A stretch of DNA of 64,000 nt from Lactobacillus sp. 0.1XD8-4 (lineage in GTDB: Bacteria > Bacillota > Bacilli > Lactobacillales > Lactobacillaceae): contig NZ_RDBR01000001.1 in NCBI RefSeq assembly GCF_009663775.1, positions 1-64,000 on the forward strand, read 5' to 3'. The notes beneath the pieces were generated by a model. The model was not told the origin of the DNA and did no database searches. It saw only the letters and a program-made list of their open reading frames with translations. Below, piece by piece: positions 18,606-28,484 of this stretch (its first letter is position 1; each line of letters begins with the position of its first letter). Both the position numbers and the translations under genes were made by a program.

Positions 18606-19514
18606 GTGAAAGGACTGATCTTTATTTCGAAGAAAAAAGCTAACGTAATGCTCCTCATCGTTGCCATTTTATGGGGCAGCAGCTATGTCTTTGCTAAGTT
18701 AACGATTCAAGCTGGGATGCATTCTGGTGTTATCAATGCCTGTCGCGGAACAATGTGTGTTATTGCTGGATATCTTATTTTCCATAAGCAAATTAACCGC
18801 ATGACATTGACCGACTTCAAACTTGGCTTAATTATGGGAACCATTAATTTTCTCGGCTATTTTTTACAAACTGACGCCCTTCGCTACACAACTCCTGCTA
18901 AAAATGCTTTTTTAACAACCCTTTATGTTGCAATTGCGCCACTATTGCTTTGGTTATTTTGGCATGAACGTCCCCAAAGAAAAACCTACTTTGCGGTAAC
19001 TCTCGCCCTAATCGGAATGGCTGTCATTACTAATGTTGTTAACACTGGTCTTCAGCTTAATTTTGGTGATTTTTTGACCGTTATTTCTGCTATATTCTGG
19101 GCTTTACAACTGATTTTCTTTGGTAAATACGCACCAAAAGTATCAAGCCCCTGGGTTGTTATTTTCATGATTGGTTTATGCCAAGGCACTTATGGCTGGA
19201 TTACAACAGCTTTGTTTGAGCGGGCTAATTTGGCCCAAATTCACTGGATTCAAGCTTTAATCCCGCTTGCTATTTTAGCAATTGTTGTTACATTCCTGGC
19301 ACAGGGAATGCAAATTACCGCCCAGCGTTATACAGATGCGACTTCTGCTGGCCTTTTACTAATGCTCGAATCATTCTTCGCAAGTACGATGTCCGTTATT
19401 ATGGGATACGATCCGTTAACTCCGCAACTAGTATGGGGCGGCATGATTCTCCTGCTTGCCAATGCCATTATGCAAATTAATTTCCAAGATGTTCCATTTT
19501 TAAAGCAACAATAA
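18606..19514 (+). CDS. EamA/DMT-superfamily permease
   Basis: About 296-302 residues with ten predicted membrane helices in two EamA repeats (LWGSSYVFAK at the start; the second repeat begins near FGDFLTVISAIFWAL). Members export or import metabolites such as amino acids; substrate cannot be told. The start is unclear: the GTG at 18,606 lacks a ribosome site and overlaps AAAGGA, which is ideally spaced (nine bases) for the ATT at 18,624, giving a typical N-terminus MSKKKANVMLL. Preceded by a cre-like site and followed by a terminator; stands alone. Confidence 0.85.
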   Translation: MKGLIFISKKKANVMLLIVAILWGSSYVFAKLTIQAGMHSGVINACRGTMCVIAGYLIFHKQINRMTLTDFKLGLIMGTINFLGYFLQTDALRYTTPAKNAFLTTLYVAIAPLLLWLFWHERPQRKTYFAVTLALIGMAVITNVVNTGLQLNFGDFLTVISAIFWALQLIFFGKYAPKVSSPWVVIFMIGLCQGTYGWITTALFERANLAQIHWIQALIPLAILAIVVTFLAQGMQITAQRYTDATSAGLLLMLESFFASTMSVIMGYDPLTPQLVWGGMILLLANAIMQINFQDVPFLKQQ

Positions 19515-19560
19515 AAGATAGGTGTCACCATTTATTAATTGGCTGATACCTATCTTTTTT
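19514..19560. terminator. Bidirectional terminator
   Basis: AAAGATAGGTGTCA pairs with TGATACCTATCTTT, with T-runs on the plus strand and A/T flanks on the other side. It separates the convergent permease and NADH oxidase genes. Confidence 0.8.
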
Positions 19561-19568
19561 AGTGCTAT

Positions 19569-20921
19569 TTATTTTTTCTTATCTTCTTTAGCAACGGCCG
19601 CTTGTGCTAGTAAGTTAACATAGTTAAATAGCCGGTCAAAGTTTGGCTGGAATAATGTATCGACATAGGCAAGAAAATCAATTGAGTTGCGGTTTTGAAT
19701 ACATACAGATACTAGGTTAGCTGATTGTGAAACATCATGCTTACTCATAAACTGTGCACCAAGAATCCGCCGCGTTCCTTTTTCCCATACTAGTGTCATG
19801 AAGACAGGCGTAGTGGTTGGCATAAACTCTGGACGATAATTATCTTCAATTGTAACTGAATCGGCATCGATACCGAACTCTTTTGCCCGGCGTAATGTCA
19901 GCCCAGTACATACCATTGTGTTACCGAATAGGTGCAAGCCAGTCGTTGACTGTGTCCCCATATATTTCATCTGGTTGCCAAAAACGTTAACACCCGCAAT
20001 TGTTCCTTGACGAACAGCATTAGTTGCTAACGGAACATAACGGTCAGTGTTAGTCGGATTAAAGTGAACAGATGTAACATCCCCACCAGCATAAATATCT
20101 GGATCAGAAGTCTGCATATATTCATTAGTCTTGATTGTGCCATCTGGGTGTAATTCAATCTTGCCACGAACAAGATCACTATTTGGCCGGAAACCGACAC
20201 AAAGAACCGCCATGTCAGCATCATAAATCTTACCGTTATTTGTCGTAACACTTACGCCGCCAGTCCCATTATCCTTGAAACCGGTGACCCGTTGACGTAA
20301 TTCAAGGTGAGCATTATGGTCTTTGAAAACCCGGCCAATCCGATCAGAGTATTGCTTATCAAAGTATTTCAACAACATTTGATCAGAACTATCAATCAGC
20401 GTAACTTCTCGTCCCTGGCGAAGGTATGCTTCTACTAATTCGACACCAATGTAACCCCCACCAACAACGATAATCTTCTTCGCTTCTTTTGCAAGGTGGA
20501 AGAGCTTCTTGGCATGGTAATAGGTCTTACATAAGTATAGGTTCTTATTTTCAAGCCCTGATACAGGCGGAATCACTGGCCATGAACCAGTAGTAATAAT
20601 TAACTTATCATAGTAGTCAGCAGTTAATTTACCAGATTCTTGGTCCTCAATTTCAAGGGTCTTGGTAGCTGGATCAACACTCAATACATTGTGCTTTACT
20701 TTAACTGTGGCCCCCATGTCTTCCAGTTGCTTAGGACTAGAATAAAACATTGCGTCCGGGTCCCCAACTTCACCACTCAAATAAACGGCAATTCCACATG
20801 AAAGGAATGAAACCGTATCATTTCGTTCGTAAATAACAACTTCAGCATCTGGATGCGCATTTAAAATCTGGGTTGCTGCTATCGTGCCCGCGTGCGTACA
20901 GCCAACAATAACTACTTTCAT
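19569..20921 (-). CDS. nox: NADH oxidase (water-forming type)
   Basis: 450 residues. A flavoprotein of the NADH oxidase/peroxidase group that regenerates NAD+ by reducing oxygen in the cytosol. The FAD-binding GCTHAGTIAA stands at the N-terminus, the redox-active cysteine in SFLSCGIA (about residue 43), the NADH-binding VVGGGYIGVE, the second FAD motif YAGGDV, and the C-terminal dimerisation domain with IEDNYRPEFMPTTTPV. GAGGTG precedes the ATG. The neighbouring upstream gene on the same strand is a degenerate copy. In heterofermenters this enzyme spares ethanol formation. Confidence 0.93.
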   Translation of the reverse strand: MKVVIVGCTHAGTIAATQILNAHPDAEVVIYERNDTVSFLSCGIAVYLSGEVGDPDAMFYSSPKQLEDMGATVKVKHNVLSVDPATKTLEIEDQESGKLTADYYDKLIITTGSWPVIPPVSGLENKNLYLCKTYYHAKKLFHLAKEAKKIIVVGGGYIGVELVEAYLRQGREVTLIDSSDQMLLKYFDKQYSDRIGRVFKDHNAHLELRQRVTGFKDNGTGGVSVTTNNGKIYDADMAVLCVGFRPNSDLVRGKIELHPDGTIKTNEYMQTSDPDIYAGGDVTSVHFNPTNTDRYVPLATNAVRQGTIAGVNVFGNQMKYMGTQSTTGLHLFGNTMVCTGLTLRRAKEFGIDADSVTIEDNYRPEFMPTTTPVFMTLVWEKGTRRILGAQFMSKHDVSQSANLVSVCIQNRNSIDFLAYVDTLFQPNFDRLFNYVNLLAQAAVAKEDKKK

Positions 20922-21033
20922 ATCTACACCTCATTTTACTTTCCTACTATTCTAAAGTAAGACTTTTTACTCCCATAATCAATAAGTTAATCAAATAACC
21001 TTATACTCATTTACCATTTTAACAGATTATTTA

Positions 21034-22377
21034 TTAGTCGTTACCCGCTTTTGCCATCGCGGCTTGACCAAGCAAATTAACATAATTAAAAGCACGGTCA
21101 AAGTTTGGTTGGAACATCGTATCATACATTCCTAAAAACTCAATCGTATTTTTATTTTGAATACACAATGAGATTAAACTCAATGATTCAGAAATATCAT
21201 GTTTGCTCATCATTTGGGCGCCTAGTATCTGTCGGGTATCTTTATCCCAAACAACTGTCATTAGGACCGGTGTAGTCGTTGGCATAAACTCTGGTCGATA
21301 ATTATCTTCAATCGTAACTGAATCAGCATCAATTCCTGCTTGTTGTGCCCGTGCTAATGTAAGACCAACTGATGCCATTGTGGTTCCACTAAGGTTTAAA
21401 CTCATGCTTAGTTGGGTTCCAGAATCTTTTACTTGTTTTCCCATCACATTTTCTGCAGCAATTACTGCTTGGCGAACTGCTTCTGTTGGTTGAGGATCAT
21501 AGATACGTTGCCCTGTCGGATTGTATCGAAGAGTGGTGGAACCACCGACAACATATATATCAGGTACGGAGGCTTGCAGAAATTCATCTACCTTGATTGC
21601 CCCGTGATCATCCATTTCTAATACTCCATGGTAAATAGATGTATCGGGTTCTTGTCCGGATGAAATTACTGCTCGGCTAGCATTATAAGTTCCCTTGTCT
21701 GTTGTCACCGTGATTCCAATTCCGTTATCATCAATCCCTGCTACATGTTCATTGGTAACAACATTGATATTATCAGCCGTTAAGAGGTCTTTAGCACGTT
21801 TAGAATATTCATCTTCAAAGTAGTATTGTAATACCGGTGCGCCATTTGTTATTAGAGTAACTGTTTTTTTCTGTTGACGAAATGCATCAACCAAGCCAAG
21901 GCTCAAAGCATCATTACCAATAACGACAATCTGTTGGTCAATTGTTGATAAAAGAACAGCTGCCTTGGCATCCTGCTGGTCTTTAATAAGGGTAACGTTG
22001 GTACTATCGACTCCTTTAAGGCTAGGGGCAGTTCCGGTAGGGTCATTAGCAATAATCAACTTATCATAATGCTCAGCGGTCGTATCATCATCAAGCATCC
22101 CCATTACCTTAACGGTCTTTTGTGCTGGATCGACATGCATTAACAGGTATCCCATTTTAACGTCCGCACCCATCACTGTTAGTTGTTGTGGACTTAACTC
22201 TGTCCGCAATCGTGGGAATTCTGCATCTTGGTCATCGTAATCATTAATCTCATATGAAATTGAGGGAACCACTGCATTACGGTCATAAATGGTGACCTCC
22301 GTGTCTGGATGACTCTTTAAAATTTGTGCCGCGGCTGTCATCCCCGCATAGGTGCAACCGATTATAATTACCCTCAT
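21034..22377 (-). CDS. Degenerate NADH oxidase paralogue
   Basis: 447 residues, collinear with the downstream nox over its whole length and nearly identical in the C-terminal IEDNYRPEFMPTTTPV and TMFQPNFDRAFNYVNLL. The active features are altered: the redox cysteine motif SFLSCGIA has become SISYEIND, the NADH glycine motif GGGYIG has become GNDALS, and the FAD motif GGDV is GGST. The first GCTYAGMTAA is kept. The frame is intact with a proper GGAG ribosome site, so it is an expressed-looking but probably non-oxidase protein: either a regulatory/scaffold partner of Nox or a drifting duplicate. No oxidase activity is predicted. Confidence 0.82.
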   Translation of the reverse strand: MRVIIIGCTYAGMTAAAQILKSHPDTEVTIYDRNAVVPSISYEINDYDDQDAEFPRLRTELSPQQLTVMGADVKMGYLLMHVDPAQKTVKVMGMLDDDTTAEHYDKLIIANDPTGTAPSLKGVDSTNVTLIKDQQDAKAAVLLSTIDQQIVVIGNDALSLGLVDAFRQQKKTVTLITNGAPVLQYYFEDEYSKRAKDLLTADNINVVTNEHVAGIDDNGIGITVTTDKGTYNASRAVISSGQEPDTSIYHGVLEMDDHGAIKVDEFLQASVPDIYVVGGSTTLRYNPTGQRIYDPQPTEAVRQAVIAAENVMGKQVKDSGTQLSMSLNLSGTTMASVGLTLARAQQAGIDADSVTIEDNYRPEFMPTTTPVLMTVVWDKDTRQILGAQMMSKHDISESLSLISLCIQNKNTIEFLGMYDTMFQPNFDRAFNYVNLLGQAAMAKAGND

Positions 22378-22468
22378 AGTACTACTCCTCGTCGAAATTA
22401 TTTCGTTACTTTTTATCCGTATTTAAATTATAAATCTAATATTGTAAAGTGCAATATTCGTATTATCT

Positions 22469-24775
22469 TTATTTATTATTCATAACCTTTTCGTATTCGT
22501 CAACCGGTACTTGATCAATTAAACTCGTTACCTTGTCAATAGATACCAAGCTAAGCGCATGCATAGCTCGTGAACAAATAGTATAGAGTAGCTGACGCTC
22601 ATCGTTTCCGTGATATTGCTGTTCATTAGCATTCCAGACAATTACCGCATCGAATTCTAATCCCTTCGCGAGATAAGAAGGAACAATAAGCGGGCCTTTG
22701 ACTAACCGTTGATTTTCTGTCCGAATCAACGTGGTCTTAATATTACGGGCCATTAACTTTTGGTAAAGCTCTTCACTGTCTGCTAAGGTTTTACCAATAA
22801 TCGCTACGGCATCATGCTCTTTCTTATATTTAGCCAGTGTATCAACTACTGCTGTCACCGCGTCGTCTGCTGTTTTAGTCTCCCAAACTTGCGGTTTTGT
22901 CCCCTGACGTTCAAAAGCCTCAATTGCTTCCCCATCAATTAAGATATGTTTTGTAAAGTCGGTAATTTGTTTTGTCGAACGATAGGACTTAGTAAGTTGA
23001 ACTACTTTAGTCTTTTCTGGATCAAACATTGTCCCTAACTGTTGTAAAAGTGATTTACTATTTTCATGAGTAAAAATGGCTTGATTAAGGTCACCGAGCA
23101 AGGTAAATTTAGCACGCGGGAAACGATACTTAAGATAAGCTAATTGGTATGCATCATAATCTTGGACTTCATCAACAAAAACATACCGGATATCCCGTTG
23201 GCCACGTTTCCCTGTAATTAAATCATACAAGTAAAGGTAAATAGTAATTCCGCTAGCACTAATTTTCCCTTTTTTCAAATTTTCTTTTATGCTATCAACA
23301 TAATTCCGCCACTGCTCTTCATTAATGTCATAATCGTCAATTTTAACAAGCTTGGGCGTTACCCGAAGAAAGTGCAGAAATTGACCATTAATGTTAAGCC
23401 ATTGATTATGGTCAATCGCTTTTTTGATTGGGGCAAATGCCCGCATAACAATTTGTCGTGCTAAAAATTTGTACTCCTTATCTTCGTCTTCAAATTCACG
23501 CGGCTGATTGCCAAAAAGGTTATCAATTTCTTCCTTACTCAAGCTCTGGATTTCATCTTCAACCCATTTATTCCGCATTTCACTGCTAACACGGTGGTTA
23601 AGGTACTTGATTAGTTCTTCTTTTGTGCCATCTAACCTATTTCCCAGGTTATAATTATTGTTAAATGAATAATAAATTTCTTTAATCTTATCCTTGCTTA
23701 AAAAGACTTTGCCATTAAACATCAAATTACGAAAGCGCATATTAGCACGTCCTAGGTGTTTTGCATAACGCTCCGTTGCCTTAAAGTATTGTAAGCTGGT
23801 TAATAAACGTTGGGCATTTTTAGCTGTTGTATCTTGGTAATTTTCAAATCGTTGTTCAAGATTTTGAACATGTAACCTAGGAACACGGCGATTAGCAAAT
23901 TGGAAGTAAGTCATTTGCACCATGTTATGTTCACCAAGTTCTGGTAAAACCTGGTCAATATAATCATTAAATAATTGATTAGGCGAAAATAGCACAACTT
24001 GCGAGGAAGTTAAATTGCCCCGATAACGATAGAGTAACCACGCAACACGCTGCAAAACGGCTGCTGTTTTTCCTGAACCTGCAGCACCTTGGACGAATAA
24101 TAATTCATCATTCGTATCACGAATAATCTCATTTTGCTTTCGTTGAATCGTCGTTACAATACTCTTCATTTTTGTACTTGAATGATTGCCTAGTGCTTCT
24201 AAAAGCATTTGGTCGCCAACTTGTTCATCTGTATCAAAGATTGTAACTATTACCCCGTCTTTAATCTGAAATTGACGCTTTAGGGTCAGGTCAACCTCCT
24301 GTTCGCCTACTGGGGTTTGGTATTTAACTTTTCCTAGCTTCCCCTCATAGTAAACTGATGAAATAGGGGCCCGCCAATCATACACAAGAAAATGATCAGG
24401 CTTATCAGTAAATGATGCTAATCCAATATAAACACTTTCATTTTCCGCGGATCCCTTTTCACGAAAATCGATCCGCGCAAAGTAAGGTTTCTTTTCAAGG
24501 CGCTGCAAAGTTGCTAATCGATCTGCCGCATGCTGCCAACTATTTTGCCGTTCATCCAGCATTTGTTGTTGAGCACGAAATGACATGGCAGTATCCATCA
24601 TGCCAGAATAAGTAGTGGTGTTTAAATGAATATCATCAATCTGTTTATTTATTCCTTTAATATCATGCCGCGCTGATTTAATTTTTTCTTCAGCTTTTTG
24701 TTCAGCTTCTCTTACTTTATCAATAACGTTATCAAGATATTTTTGCTCTAATTCCTTTTCCGTGTTTGCGGCCAT
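22469..24775 (-). CDS. helD: HelD-type superfamily I helicase (RNA polymerase recycling)
   Basis: 768 residues. The N-terminus is a charged antiparallel coiled coil (about residues 1-80), typical of HelD, which inserts into RNA polymerase. The helicase core has Walker A GAAGSGKTAAV (about 230), Walker B VFVDEVQDY, motif III LLGDLNQ, motif IV LTKSYRS, motif V AKGLEFDAVIVWNA and motif VI YTICSRAMHAL. HelD uses ATP to free stalled polymerase from nucleic acids. It could also be called a UvrD-like helicase; the coiled-coil start argues for HelD. Single-gene unit. Confidence 0.87.
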   Translation of the reverse strand: MAANTEKELEQKYLDNVIDKVREAEQKAEEKIKSARHDIKGINKQIDDIHLNTTTYSGMMDTAMSFRAQQQMLDERQNSWQHAADRLATLQRLEKKPYFARIDFREKGSAENESVYIGLASFTDKPDHFLVYDWRAPISSVYYEGKLGKVKYQTPVGEQEVDLTLKRQFQIKDGVIVTIFDTDEQVGDQMLLEALGNHSSTKMKSIVTTIQRKQNEIIRDTNDELLFVQGAAGSGKTAAVLQRVAWLLYRYRGNLTSSQVVLFSPNQLFNDYIDQVLPELGEHNMVQMTYFQFANRRVPRLHVQNLEQRFENYQDTTAKNAQRLLTSLQYFKATERYAKHLGRANMRFRNLMFNGKVFLSKDKIKEIYYSFNNNYNLGNRLDGTKEELIKYLNHRVSSEMRNKWVEDEIQSLSKEEIDNLFGNQPREFEDEDKEYKFLARQIVMRAFAPIKKAIDHNQWLNINGQFLHFLRVTPKLVKIDDYDINEEQWRNYVDSIKENLKKGKISASGITIYLYLYDLITGKRGQRDIRYVFVDEVQDYDAYQLAYLKYRFPRAKFTLLGDLNQAIFTHENSKSLLQQLGTMFDPEKTKVVQLTKSYRSTKQITDFTKHILIDGEAIEAFERQGTKPQVWETKTADDAVTAVVDTLAKYKKEHDAVAIIGKTLADSEELYQKLMARNIKTTLIRTENQRLVKGPLIVPSYLAKGLEFDAVIVWNANEQQYHGNDERQLLYTICSRAMHALSLVSIDKVTSLIDQVPVDEYEKVMNNK

Positions 24776-24996
24776 CCTATATTCCCTGCCTTTCTTTTTA
24801 TGAAACCATTTTGGAATTGTCCTATCCTATTAAAATCATCCAATTATTATATCATTTTCAGTGATTATCCTGTTAAAATTCCCCTTTGATCTGCTCTAAA
24901 TTATTAAATGTCACTTAATTTTATTGCCAAACGGGCCTAAATGACAAAAATAAAGCTACAATAAATAGAATTATATGTTAGAGAGGAGCAGAGCCC

Positions 24997-25647
24997 ATGG
25001 CACACCTTATTTATATTCTTACCCACATCGCGGAAACTGTTATTCCGATGTTTGAATGGATGGGACCGTGGAGCTATGTTCTTCTTTTTATTTTAATTTT
25101 TATGGAAACAGGCTTAGTTATCTTCCCCTGGCTTCCTGGCGAATCACTAATTTTTTTGACCTGTTCATTTATTGCTTACCACCCTGTATTAAAAATTGAG
25201 ATTGTTATCCCTGTATTTTTCTTTGCCGCGTTAATCGGTGACACCGTTAATTACTTTATCGGACATTCACTGTCCCATTGGCAGTGGCTGCAAAAACAAA
25301 TGGTTGGTCCGCGGTTTGACAAGGCCCAAAGATTTCTTAACCGCCATGGAATAAAGGCAGTTGCCCTTGGTCGTTTTGTTCCCTTTATCAGGACTTTTGT
25401 TCCTTTGATCGCAGGAACAATGCGTTTTCCGTTTTATCGTTTCACAATCGGTAATATTATTGGTGTCACTCTATGGGTAGCAATCGGCGCTAGTGTTGGT
25501 TTTTACTTCGGAACAATTCCTTTTGTTCGTCAACATTTTTCTCTTATTATCTTAGCGTTTGTCGGATGCTCGCTGATAGTAGTGATTCTTCTTGCAACCA
25601 TTAAAATGCTGCGCCAGCGAATTATTAAACATAACCGAATGCTTTAA
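24997..25647 (+). CDS. DedA-family membrane protein
   Basis: 216 residues, SNARE-associated/VTT fold. Conserved landmarks are ETGLVIFPWLPGES near the N-terminus, GDTVNYFIGH and GRFVPFIRTFVPLIAGTMRF with the paired arginines. Four to five membrane helices. DedA proteins are thought to flip lipids, including undecaprenyl phosphate or phosphatidylethanolamine. AGAGGAG precedes the ATG. Followed by a phosphatase gene 74 bases on with its own ribosome site. Confidence 0.9.
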   Translation: MAHLIYILTHIAETVIPMFEWMGPWSYVLLFILIFMETGLVIFPWLPGESLIFLTCSFIAYHPVLKIEIVIPVFFFAALIGDTVNYFIGHSLSHWQWLQKQMVGPRFDKAQRFLNRHGIKAVALGRFVPFIRTFVPLIAGTMRFPFYRFTIGNIIGVTLWVAIGASVGFYFGTIPFVRQHFSLIILAFVGCSLIVVILLATIKMLRQRIIKHNRML

Positions 25648-25721
25648 TCCCTTTTTCTTGAGTGAATTCATGTTAAAATATAATAAGTATTTTTTATTTC
25701 GATTAAAGGAGTACAGTAACT

Positions 25722-26375
25722 ATGGCAATTAGCGTTTATTTTGTGCGACACGGACAAACCTACCTCAACCTCTACAATCGGATGCAAGGATGGTCTGACG
25801 GTCCGCTGACGCCAAAGGGACAAGAAGACGCCAGACGAGTAGGACGGGCGTTAGCACCACTTCAATTTGACTACGTATTTTGCAGCGACCTTGCACGTAC
25901 AGTTTCAACTACCCGTTTCTTGCTCGCTGAACATCCTGGTAATAATCCAAAACCAGTTACCGAACCAGCATTTCGTGAAGAATTTTTCGGCTATTTTGAG
26001 GGAGAAAATGGTCAACAATTCGCTGACTTTTTAGGCGGTCCAGAAGGATACCACAGTTTTGCTGAGATGGTTGCCGGTTGGGGCCCTGATAAATTAAAAG
26101 ATAAGATTGCTGCTGCTGATAATTATGGCACGGCAGAGGACCACGTTGCTTTTTGGAAGCGGGTTGATAAAGGATTTGACCGGCTTCGGGCACTGCCGGA
26201 TGGATCCACAGTACTTGTTGTTTCACATGGTGCTACTATTCGCTCAATCGTCCAGCGTTATTCCGACGCCTATGATCCAGGCGACTCACCACGCAACGGC
26301 AGCATTACTAAGTTAACACTTTCTCAAGATAATACCACTGTTGATTTTTATAATAAGCTTGAATTACCACAATAA
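25722..26375 (+). CDS. Histidine phosphatase (phosphoglycerate mutase family)
   Basis: 217 residues. The catalytic motif VRHGQTYLN stands at residue 7, the substrate arginine in CSDLARTVSTT, the acid in REEFFGYFEG and the second histidine in VVSHGATIRS. These enzymes dephosphorylate small molecules or act as cofactor-dependent mutases; the substrate is not evident. AAAGGAG precedes the start. It lies 33 bases before hflX. Confidence 0.88.
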   Translation: MAISVYFVRHGQTYLNLYNRMQGWSDGPLTPKGQEDARRVGRALAPLQFDYVFCSDLARTVSTTRFLLAEHPGNNPKPVTEPAFREEFFGYFEGENGQQFADFLGGPEGYHSFAEMVAGWGPDKLKDKIAAADNYGTAEDHVAFWKRVDKGFDRLRALPDGSTVLVVSHGATIRSIVQRYSDAYDPGDSPRNGSITKLTLSQDNTTVDFYNKLELPQ

Positions 26376-26408
26376 TATCCATTCATAAAGGGGGATCTTT
26401 ATTCTTCA

Positions 26409-27686
26409 ATGGACACTACCATACAAAATGATGAACCAGTAATTATCACTGGTCTAGACACAGGGCAAAAAGATTTTGATTATTCGATGGTTGAGTTAGC
26501 CGAATTAGCTCAAGCCAACCACATGGAAGTTGTTACCCGTATTGACCAAGTCATTGACCGACCAAATCCGGCAACATACTTTGGCAAAGGAAAAGTCGAA
26601 GAAATTCGTGACGTTGCTGATGCTAATCATGTATCGACAATTATCACAAACGATGAACTTTCGCCTAGTCAATTGCGGAATCTGGAGGAAGGCACTGACT
26701 GCCGTATTCTGGACCGAACTGCCCTCATTCTTGAAATTTTCGCCAATCGTGCGCAAACGAAAGAAGCCAAACTCCAAGTACAAATTGCTGAATTACAATA
26801 CCGGCTCCCACGGCTGCAAACGAGCGCAAGCGAACGATTAGATCAGCAGACGGGGGGAGGAAGCGGCTTCACTAACCGTGGTGCTGGTGAAACTAAACTC
26901 GAAATGGATCGTCGAACAATCCAACACCACATCTCCCACCTTCGACAAGAACTTGCGGCCATTGATAAATCTGAACAAACAAAACGAAAACTACGGGCAA
27001 AAAGTGCTATTCCTACCGCTGCACTAGTTGGTTACACTAACTCTGGTAAGTCAACAATTATGAACGGGCTAGTCCGTAAGTACGGAGCAGCTGAGGAAAA
27101 AACTGTTTTTGAAAAAAATATGTTATTTGCTACGCTTGATACAAGCGTTCGGCAATTAACGCTTCCTGATCAAAAACGATTCTTATTAAGCGATACGGTT
27201 GGTTTTGTTAGCAAATTGCCGACCCATCTTGTTGAATCGTTTAAGTCAACGCTGGCGGAAGCTGCTAACGCTGATTTACTGATCCAAGTAATCGACTATT
27301 CTGATCCGCACTATAAACAAATGATGGCAACTACCGCTAAAACCCTTAAACAGATCGGAATTGAGGACATTCCAATGATTAATGTCTTTAACAAGGCCGA
27401 TAAAACTGAGATTGAATTTCCAATCTTAGAGGGGGACGATCAAGTTGTAATCTCTGCTAAGCAAGATGCATCACTTGACTTATTAGTTGATGTGATAAAA
27501 AAGCACCTTTTCAAAGACTATGTAACTGCAACCCTCCTAATTCCCTTTACTGATGGTCATGTTGTTTCGTACCTAAACGAGCATACTAACATCCTTAAAA
27601 CCGAATACGAAAGTAATGGGACACTGTTAACTGTTGAGATGTCGGCTCAGGATTACCAACGCTATAATAAATATGAAAAATCATAA
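26409..27686 (+). CDS. hflX: Ribosome-associated GTPase HflX
   Basis: 425 residues. The N-terminal HflX domain (NPATYFGKGKVEEI) is followed by a coiled linker with GGSGFTNRGAGETKLE, then the G domain: G1 GYTNSGKST, G3 DTVGF, G4 NKAD. HflX splits or rescues stalled ribosomes under stress. The AAAGGGGG ribosome site is rather far (12 bases) from the ATG, but no nearer start exists in frame. Ends at a strong terminator. Confidence 0.95.
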   Translation: MDTTIQNDEPVIITGLDTGQKDFDYSMVELAELAQANHMEVVTRIDQVIDRPNPATYFGKGKVEEIRDVADANHVSTIITNDELSPSQLRNLEEGTDCRILDRTALILEIFANRAQTKEAKLQVQIAELQYRLPRLQTSASERLDQQTGGGSGFTNRGAGETKLEMDRRTIQHHISHLRQELAAIDKSEQTKRKLRAKSAIPTAALVGYTNSGKSTIMNGLVRKYGAAEEKTVFEKNMLFATLDTSVRQLTLPDQKRFLLSDTVGFVSKLPTHLVESFKSTLAEAANADLLIQVIDYSDPHYKQMMATTAKTLKQIGIEDIPMINVFNKADKTEIEFPILEGDDQVVISAKQDASLDLLVDVIKKHLFKDYVTATLLIPFTDGHVVSYLNEHTNILKTEYESNGTLLTVEMSAQDYQRYNKYEKS

Positions 27687-27690
27687 AAAT

Positions 27691-27733
27691 AATCGGGATC
27701 AAGCAACCCTAGTTCTGCTTGATCCCGATTTTT
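27691..27733. terminator. Terminator after hflX
   Basis: A 15-bp perfect stem (AATCGGGATCAAGCA and its complement) ending in TTTTT, between convergent hflX and lrgB; can serve both. Confidence 0.85.
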
Positions 27734-27752
27734 ATCATTATTATTGTTGAAG

Positions 27753-28484
27753 TTACATAAAGATTTGTGCAAAAGGAATAACGACTAGATCAACTACAAT
27801 ACCGATAATCACAACACAAACTGACGCCATTGCTCCTTCGAGTTCACCGAACTGTAATGCCTTCGCTGAGCCGACTGTTCCACCAGTACCCAAGCCTAAA
27901 CCGAGACCGATTTTGGAGCCTTGCAGTCTGAACAATCTGATGAATGCATCTGCTAAAGCGTATAAGATTACCGCCTTTAGAATACAAGCCATGGCCGTAA
28001 TTGCCGCATTTCCACCAATCGCATCCGCTACTGGCATCGCAATTGCCGTTGTAGCAGCTTGTGGGAGCATTGCAGCAGCTGATTGATGAGATAAGCCAAC
28101 AAGCTTCGATGCACCAAGAATTATAAATAAGGCAATAACACTACTAATTACTAATGAAATCAAAATATCAAACCAATATTTTTTTAAGACCTCGTTGCGC
28201 TTAAACAATGGAATTGCAAAGGCAATTGTTGCCGGGTTAAGAAACCAAAAAATAATATCTCCCCCCGGCTTATAATAATGGCGGTACACATACGAGGTCG
28301 GCATTCCACCAACTTTTCCCCAAATAAATAACAAAATAATACCAACAATCATCCCGAAAAATAATGGCTGAAATAAGAAAAAACCTTTAGTAATTTTAAA
28401 TAACCACTGTCCAAGAAGGAAAACAGCTAACGATATAAAGATTCCCGTAAATGGTAGCGCAAGGTTATTATTCAATGCTGCCAT
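27753..28484 (-). CDS. lrgB: LrgB-family membrane protein
   Basis: 243 residues, about seven membrane helices, with the family pattern LPQAATTAIAMPVADAIGG and GTGGTVGSAKALQFGE. LrgB works with LrgA in murein hydrolase control or pyruvate uptake in Gram-positives. GGAGGTG lies eight bases before the ATG, inside lrgA; the two genes overlap by 17 bases, so they are translationally coupled. Confidence 0.93.
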   Translation of the reverse strand: MAALNNNLALPFTGIFISLAVFLLGQWLFKITKGFFLFQPLFFGMIVGIILLFIWGKVGGMPTSYVYRHYYKPGGDIIFWFLNPATIAFAIPLFKRNEVLKKYWFDILISLVISSVIALFIILGASKLVGLSHQSAAAMLPQAATTAIAMPVADAIGGNAAITAMACILKAVILYALADAFIRLFRLQGSKIGLGLGLGTGGTVGSAKALQFGELEGAMASVCVVIIGIVVDLVVIPFAQIFM

